NCBI RefSeq assembly: GCF_902706195.1
Contig: NZ_CACSJO010000012.1
Coordinates: 62,001-126,000 of the forward strand
Source of the DNA: Novosphingobium sp. 18050
Lineage (GTDB): Bacteria > Pseudomonadota > Alphaproteobacteria > Sphingomonadales > Sphingomonadaceae
DNA: 64,000 bases
Direction: 5' to 3'
The position numbers and the translations under genes are program-made. The notes under the pieces are model-generated. The model made no database searches. It was not told the DNA's origin and saw only the letters and a list, made by a program, of their open reading frames with translations. This document shows, in pieces, positions 60,178 to 64,000 of the stretch; position 1 is the first letter of the stretch, and every line of letters begins with the position of its first letter.

Positions 60178-62883
60178 TCACGAGCCGGTCAGCCGCGAAA
60201 GCGCGGCCTGGTAATTTGCGAGCTGGGCCTTCTGATAGGCGGAACCGCCGCCGGTGGGCAGCACTCCGTTCACCAGCGAGGCCTTGGTGGTATCCCAATA
60301 AAGCGAGCGATAGGCCGACTGCGTCATCGAAACCGCCGACTTGATCTTCGACAGCGCCGTTGCCGCCGTCTTGGCATCGAGCAAGGTCAGCGCATCGCTC
60401 AGGCCCAGGTTGTAGCGCCCGCCCGGCGTGACCTTGGGATCGGTCTTCGCGGTGATCTTGGGCGGCACGAGACGTACCGGATCGAGGCCCAGCTTGCCCA
60501 GCGCATCGCGCCCGTCCGCACCGGCGACGAGTTCCAGCGTATGGCCGGACATAACCTCGATCTTCAGGCTGGAGCGGCCATCGGTGAACGGGGTGGTGAT
60601 CTTGGCATCGGTGCCGGTGATCCGGCGAATCTTCTGCGCGAGGGTCACCATGGTCTCGCCGTCCTCGATGGTGACGGTGCGGACGGTCGCGCCATCGACG
60701 CTGATCTTGAAACTGTCGCCGACGCGCAAGCTGGTCTCGTCCACGAGATCGCCGGTGGTCTGCTGGTTAAGCAGGCCGCGGTGAAGTCCCAGCGCGCCCA
60801 GCGCGGTTGCCCCGCCGGCCACGGCGGTCAGGCGCACCGGCTCGACCGAGGAACTCAGCCGGCCCCACTGCGACACGGTCTGCACCGATCCGTCGGCCGC
60901 GTCGACGCGGGCCACGAAGCCGTCGACCTTCCCGACCTTGCCACCGTTTAGGGTACCTGCCGTGCGCCCGCCCACATAGAGAGCGCCATTTAGGAAGGCG
61001 ACGCTGTCGGCCTGGTCGCTATCGGCCGTGCCGATGTAGCTGGTACCGGCAACGGTCAGGTCGGAGCCGATCAGGGTGACGAAGGCGTCCTGCCCGCCGC
61101 TGGGGGCATTGACCTGCGGACCGTTCAGCGCTGCCCCGGTCGCACCGACGACCGCGATCTGGCCGGTTTCCGAAACCGCGATAGCCCGCGCCGAGGCGTT
61201 GCCCAGAGCGACGGAGCCAAGGTCCTGCGTCAGCGATCCGGCCGCGATCCGGCGCAGGGTGGCAACGCCGCTCTCGTTGGTGAGGGCCAGCAGGTTGCCG
61301 TCGTTGTCGATGGCCAGCGCGGAGATCGAATCCGACCCGCCGCTATCGATCGTGCGCCGCTCGGTCAGCTTGCCGCTGGCATCCAGCTTGACGATCACCG
61401 CATCGCCGCCCCCGCTGGAGGCGCGCCCTGCGACGTAGATCGAGCCGTCGTTGCCCACCGTCAGCGCCGAAGCGGTCTCGTTGCCGACCTGCCGGATCGC
61501 CGTGCTGGAAAGTTCCTCGCCCTTGGTATTGAAGCGGGTGACGACAAGGTCGGTCTGGGTATCGTCGCTGCCATTGAAGGCGCCGCTTACCGTTCCCGCG
61601 ACGACGATCTCGCCATTGGGGGCGATGCCCACCGCCGCGCCCTTGGCGCTGCCGGCCGCGCCAAGGCTGCGCTGCCATACGACATTGCCTTCGCTGTCGA
61701 CCTTGGTGAGGAACAGGTCGTCCTTGCCGTCAGTGATCTGCGCGCCAAGATCGCCGTCTGTGGTGCCGACGATGTAGCTGTAGCCCTGCGCGTCGGTGAC
61801 GATGCCGTTTGCCGCCGTGTCGGCGAAGACGGTATAGTCCTTGCCCTCGACGTCGTCCTTGCTTGCGGCCGCCTTGGCGCGTGCAGTGGCGGCGGTGTCC
61901 ACCGCGTTGATCTTGTTCAGCCGCTCCCAGGTGAGCGAACCTTCGAGGTCCTCTATACGGTAGATGTCGGCGCCCGTGGGGGAGGAAGGTCCCGTCACAC
62001 CGCTGGCCACCATCAACGCATCGCCGGCGTCGACCTGATCAATCGATACCTGCTCGATCCCGGCAGGATTGAAGACGAGGCCCCATTTGCCATCTGCCTT
62101 CTCGACAGTGAAATTCGATTTCCAGTGGCTGGTCGCATTGCCATCGGCATCGAGTACCGGATTGCCCTGAGCGTCGAGCGCGGGCCGCGCACCGATCGCG
62201 GCGTTGATCGCAGCGGCGACCGAATCGAGCGTCGGCGGCTGGCTCGTTTGCCCCAGATCGACCTGGACGACCTCGCTGGCCCCACCTTTCGAAAGTGTGA
62301 CCTGAAGAATTTCGCTACCGGAAAGTCCCTCGATCGTCGCTGCGCGGGTCTTGGAAACGCCGGTCCCGACCGTGGCGCTGGTGGAGTAGCGCGCCTCTAC
62401 GCCGAGCGTCCGGGTGCTGCTTGTGGTGTTGCCGAACGCCAGCGTCAGCAGGTCCGTATCGGCCGATCCGAGGTAGGATTGCAGGTCCGCCATGCCCTTG
62501 GCAAAGGTCTTCTGCAGGGCCGCGCGCTCGGTGGCGGAGATCGTTTTCGAGGTTGCCGCGTCAGCAAGAATACGAAGATTTTCCAATGCTTTGTACGCAG
62601 TGAAAGCGGTCTGCACATCGGGCAGATCTTCCAGCGCGCTGTCGCCCTTGGCGTCGATGATCGTGGACAGGCGCTTGATCGCGGCGATCTGAGCGGCAGT
62701 GCTGCCGGTGGGCTCGGTCAGCCCCTGCCACGGCGGCGTGGTGGCAGGTGTGGTGAAGGCCTTCCTGGCTGCGACCACCGCCGGGCTGTCGGTCGAAGAG
62801 GCATTGCTGAGGTAGGAGGAATAAGCCGTGCTTCCGCCCAGGACGGACAATCCTATCAACCCGTTATTCAGACTTATCGTCAA
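60178..62883 (-). CDS. Large flagellar beta-propeller protein, FlaEY-like
   Basis: The 901-aa protein starts at TTG 62883, five bases after AGGAGG; no ATG fits. The N-terminus (TISLNNGLIGLSVLGGSTAYSSYLSNA) and C-terminus (YQKAQLANYQAALSRLTGS) frame a helical domain (about 30-170), a beta region, seven or more SBBP-type propeller repeats (GYSYIVGTTDGDLG, GEIVVAGTVSGAFNG, GSIYVAGRAS, GALYVGGRTAGTLNG; about 385-700) and a hook-IN-like domain (FKISVDGATVRTVTIEDGETMVTLAQKI). The layout recalls the Caulobacter regulatory protein FlaEY. It is followed by flgB after 23 bp. Confidence 0.65.
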   Translation of the reverse strand: MTISLNNGLIGLSVLGGSTAYSSYLSNASSTDSPAVVAARKAFTTPATTPPWQGLTEPTGSTAAQIAAIKRLSTIIDAKGDSALEDLPDVQTAFTAYKALENLRILADAATSKTISATERAALQKTFAKGMADLQSYLGSADTDLLTLAFGNTTSSTRTLGVEARYSTSATVGTGVSKTRAATIEGLSGSEILQVTLSKGGASEVVQVDLGQTSQPPTLDSVAAAINAAIGARPALDAQGNPVLDADGNATSHWKSNFTVEKADGKWGLVFNPAGIEQVSIDQVDAGDALMVASGVTGPSSPTGADIYRIEDLEGSLTWERLNKINAVDTAATARAKAAASKDDVEGKDYTVFADTAANGIVTDAQGYSYIVGTTDGDLGAQITDGKDDLFLTKVDSEGNVVWQRSLGAAGSAKGAAVGIAPNGEIVVAGTVSGAFNGSDDTQTDLVVTRFNTKGEELSSTAIRQVGNETASALTVGNDGSIYVAGRASSGGGDAVIVKLDASGKLTERRTIDSGGSDSISALAIDNDGNLLALTNESGVATLRRIAAGSLTQDLGSVALGNASARAIAVSETGQIAVVGATGAALNGPQVNAPSGGQDAFVTLIGSDLTVAGTSYIGTADSDQADSVAFLNGALYVGGRTAGTLNGGKVGKVDGFVARVDAADGSVQTVSQWGRLSSSVEPVRLTAVAGGATALGALGLHRGLLNQQTTGDLVDETSLRVGDSFKISVDGATVRTVTIEDGETMVTLAQKIRRITGTDAKITTPFTDGRSSLKIEVMSGHTLELVAGADGRDALGKLGLDPVRLVPPKITAKTDPKVTPGGRYNLGLSDALTLLDAKTAATALSKIKSAVSMTQSAYRSLYWDTTKASLVNGVLPTGGGSAYQKAQLANYQAALSRLTGS

Positions 62884-62916
62884 TTGTGCCTCCTGGGCCG
62901 GTTGCGCGGGTGTTCC

Positions 62917-62925
62917 TCCTATAAA
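62917..62925 (+). promoter_or_regulatory. TCCTATAAA box upstream of fliG
   Basis: TCCTATAAA lies 62 bp before the fliG ATG. GCCGGT is found 17 bp upstream of TATAAA, nearly the same as CCCGGT at flgI. Confidence 0.4.
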
Positions 62926-62987
62926 TAGAAGGAACTCTCCGGGATCGGATTGAATCGGACAATTTTCGAAGGGTCTCGCAGGTGAAC

Positions 62988-64000
62988 ATGATGACCGCGG
63001 TGGGTGAACCACCGGAGCTCAAGAAGTACTCAGGCCTCCAGCGCGCGGCCGCGCTGCTGCTGGCGCTGGGTCAGGAGCACGGCATCCCGATCTGGCAGCA
63101 GCTGAGCGACGAGGAGATCAAGGAGCTTTCGGGCAGCATCTCCCAGCTCGGCCGCGTGCCCGCCGTCGTCGTGGAATATCTGCTTGCCCAGTTCTCGGGC
63201 GAGGTGTCCAGCATCACCACGCTGCACGGCTCCTACGAGACGACCGAGCGCCTGCTGGAAGGCGTGCTTGCGCCCGACAAGGTCAAGGACATCATGGAGG
63301 ACATCCGCGGTCCTTCGGGCCGCACGATGTGGGACAAGCTATCCAATGTCAGCGAGGGCGTGCTGGCGGGCTACCTCAAGAGCGAGCACCCGCAGACCGT
63401 GGCGGTGATCCTGCAGAAGCTGAAGCCCGATCATGCCGCGCGCGTGCTGGCTTCGCTGCCGCGCGACTTCGGCACCGAGGTGGTGATGCGCATGCTCAAG
63501 ACCGAGACGGTACAGAAGGATGTGATCGTGCAGGTCGAGCAGACGCTCAAGACCGAGTTCATGACCAACCTCTCGCGCTCGCAGCGCCGCGATCCGCACG
63601 AGAGCATGGCCGAGCTGTTCAACGCGCTTGACCGTTCCACCGAGGAAGACATGCTCGGCGCGCTGGACGAACGCGCGCCCGAAGCGGCGGAGCGCATTCG
63701 CGGCCTCATGTTCACCTTCGAGGATCTGGGCAACCTGCTGCCGTCCGCGATCCAGGTTATCGTGCGCAACTGCAACAAGCGCGAACTGGCGCTGGCGCTC
63801 AAGGGATCGCCGGAGGACATGAAGAAGCTGTTCTTCGGGGCCATGACCGAACGCGCGGCCAAGCTGATGCGCGACGACATGCAGGCGATGGGGCCGGTGC
63901 GCGCACGCGAATGCGAAGCGGCGCAGGGCAACCTGGTGCGCCTCGCCAAGGAACTGGGCGAACGCGGCGAGATCATGCTCGCGGATCCCAAGAGCGACGA
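62988..64000 (+). CDS. fliG: Flagellar motor switch protein FliG (3' end outside window)
   Basis: The reading frame is open from 62982 (GTG) or 62988 (ATG) to the end of the window, about 337 residues. FliG features are clear: KYSGLQRAAALLLALGQEHG at the N-terminus, the middle-domain EHPQTVAVILQKLKPDHAARVLASLP, and the torque helix region (FEDLGNLLPSAIQVIVRNCNKRELALALKG, then RAAKLMRDDMQAMGPVRAREC). FliG links the MS ring to the C ring and meets MotA. Divergent from the propeller-protein gene. Confidence 0.95.
   Translation, partial: MMTAVGEPPELKKYSGLQRAAALLLALGQEHGIPIWQQLSDEEIKELSGSISQLGRVPAVVVEYLLAQFSGEVSSITTLHGSYETTERLLEGVLAPDKVKDIMEDIRGPSGRTMWDKLSNVSEGVLAGYLKSEHPQTVAVILQKLKPDHAARVLASLPRDFGTEVVMRMLKTETVQKDVIVQVEQTLKTEFMTNLSRSQRRDPHESMAELFNALDRSTEEDMLGALDERAPEAAERIRGLMFTFEDLGNLLPSAIQVIVRNCNKRELALALKGSPEDMKKLFFGAMTERAAKLMRDDMQAMGPVRARECEAAQGNLVRLAKELGERGEIMLADPKSD

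Overview
The window reads as a chromosomal segment of a GC-rich alphaproteobacterium, most likely a sphingomonad (Novosphingobium/Sphingobium-like). The basis is the gppA-rlmE pair, the membrane-anchored cytochrome c that starts MDDRFNTIAGW, the flagellar regulators FlbT and FlaF, and the intergenic palindrome family built on GACAGGCTCAGCC. No rRNA, tRNA, CRISPR array, insertion sequence or replication origin was recognised. Taxonomy is inferred from gene content only.

Layout. (1) 1-2907: end of a Ppx/GppA phosphatase, rlmE, a cytochrome c and pheA. (2) 3013-9373: a tightly overlapping six-gene operon, DUF4129-like / DUF4350 / MoxR / DUF58 / SpoIIM / RDD, probably an envelope-associated MoxR chaperone system. 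(3) 9381-12664: a frameshifted GNAT gene, an intact GNAT gene, zntB and ispG. (4) 12901-26861: rpoC and rpoB on the minus strand. Separated from them and on the opposite strand lie rplJ and rplL, with a proline-rich membrane protein, a small-peptide/DUF2975/HTH unit and an LtrA-like protein in between. (5) 27017-36883: metabolic and stress genes (sulfurtransferase, TPR-CHAT protein, glutathione peroxidase, epimerase, GST, CoA transferase scoAB with a divergent LysR regulator, a secreted protein and a cytochrome c lipoprotein). (6) 36984-64000: a flagellar island.

The island carries flgL-flgK-flgE (minus), flbT, fliI-fliJ-muramidase-like gene (plus), an unusual sigma-70-like factor, flaF (minus) divergent from motA-motB-fliL-like (plus), fliP-fliO-fliN (minus) divergent from flgC-fliE-fliQ-fliR-flhB (plus), flgI-flgJ-flgN (plus), a four-gene regulatory and membrane cassette (minus), an XRE regulator, flgB behind a large beta-propeller protein (minus), and the start of fliG. 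It encodes hook, rod, P-ring, junction, export-gate, ATPase, stator and switch parts. fliF, fliM, flhA, flgD, fliK, flgF, flgG, flgH and flagellin are not in the window.

The most interesting signal is in this island. Many flagellar units are preceded by a TCCTATAAT-like box. At flgE, flaF, motA and fliN the box lies 17 bp behind a GACCGC-like hexamer rather than TTGACA. The island encodes a divergent sigma-70-family protein, so a dedicated sigma/promoter pair is a testable idea. A second candidate is the pair of identical half-site palindromes (CGATAT-N5-ATATCG) flanking a consensus promoter ahead of a tiny exported peptide, a DUF2975 membrane protein and a small HTH regulator.
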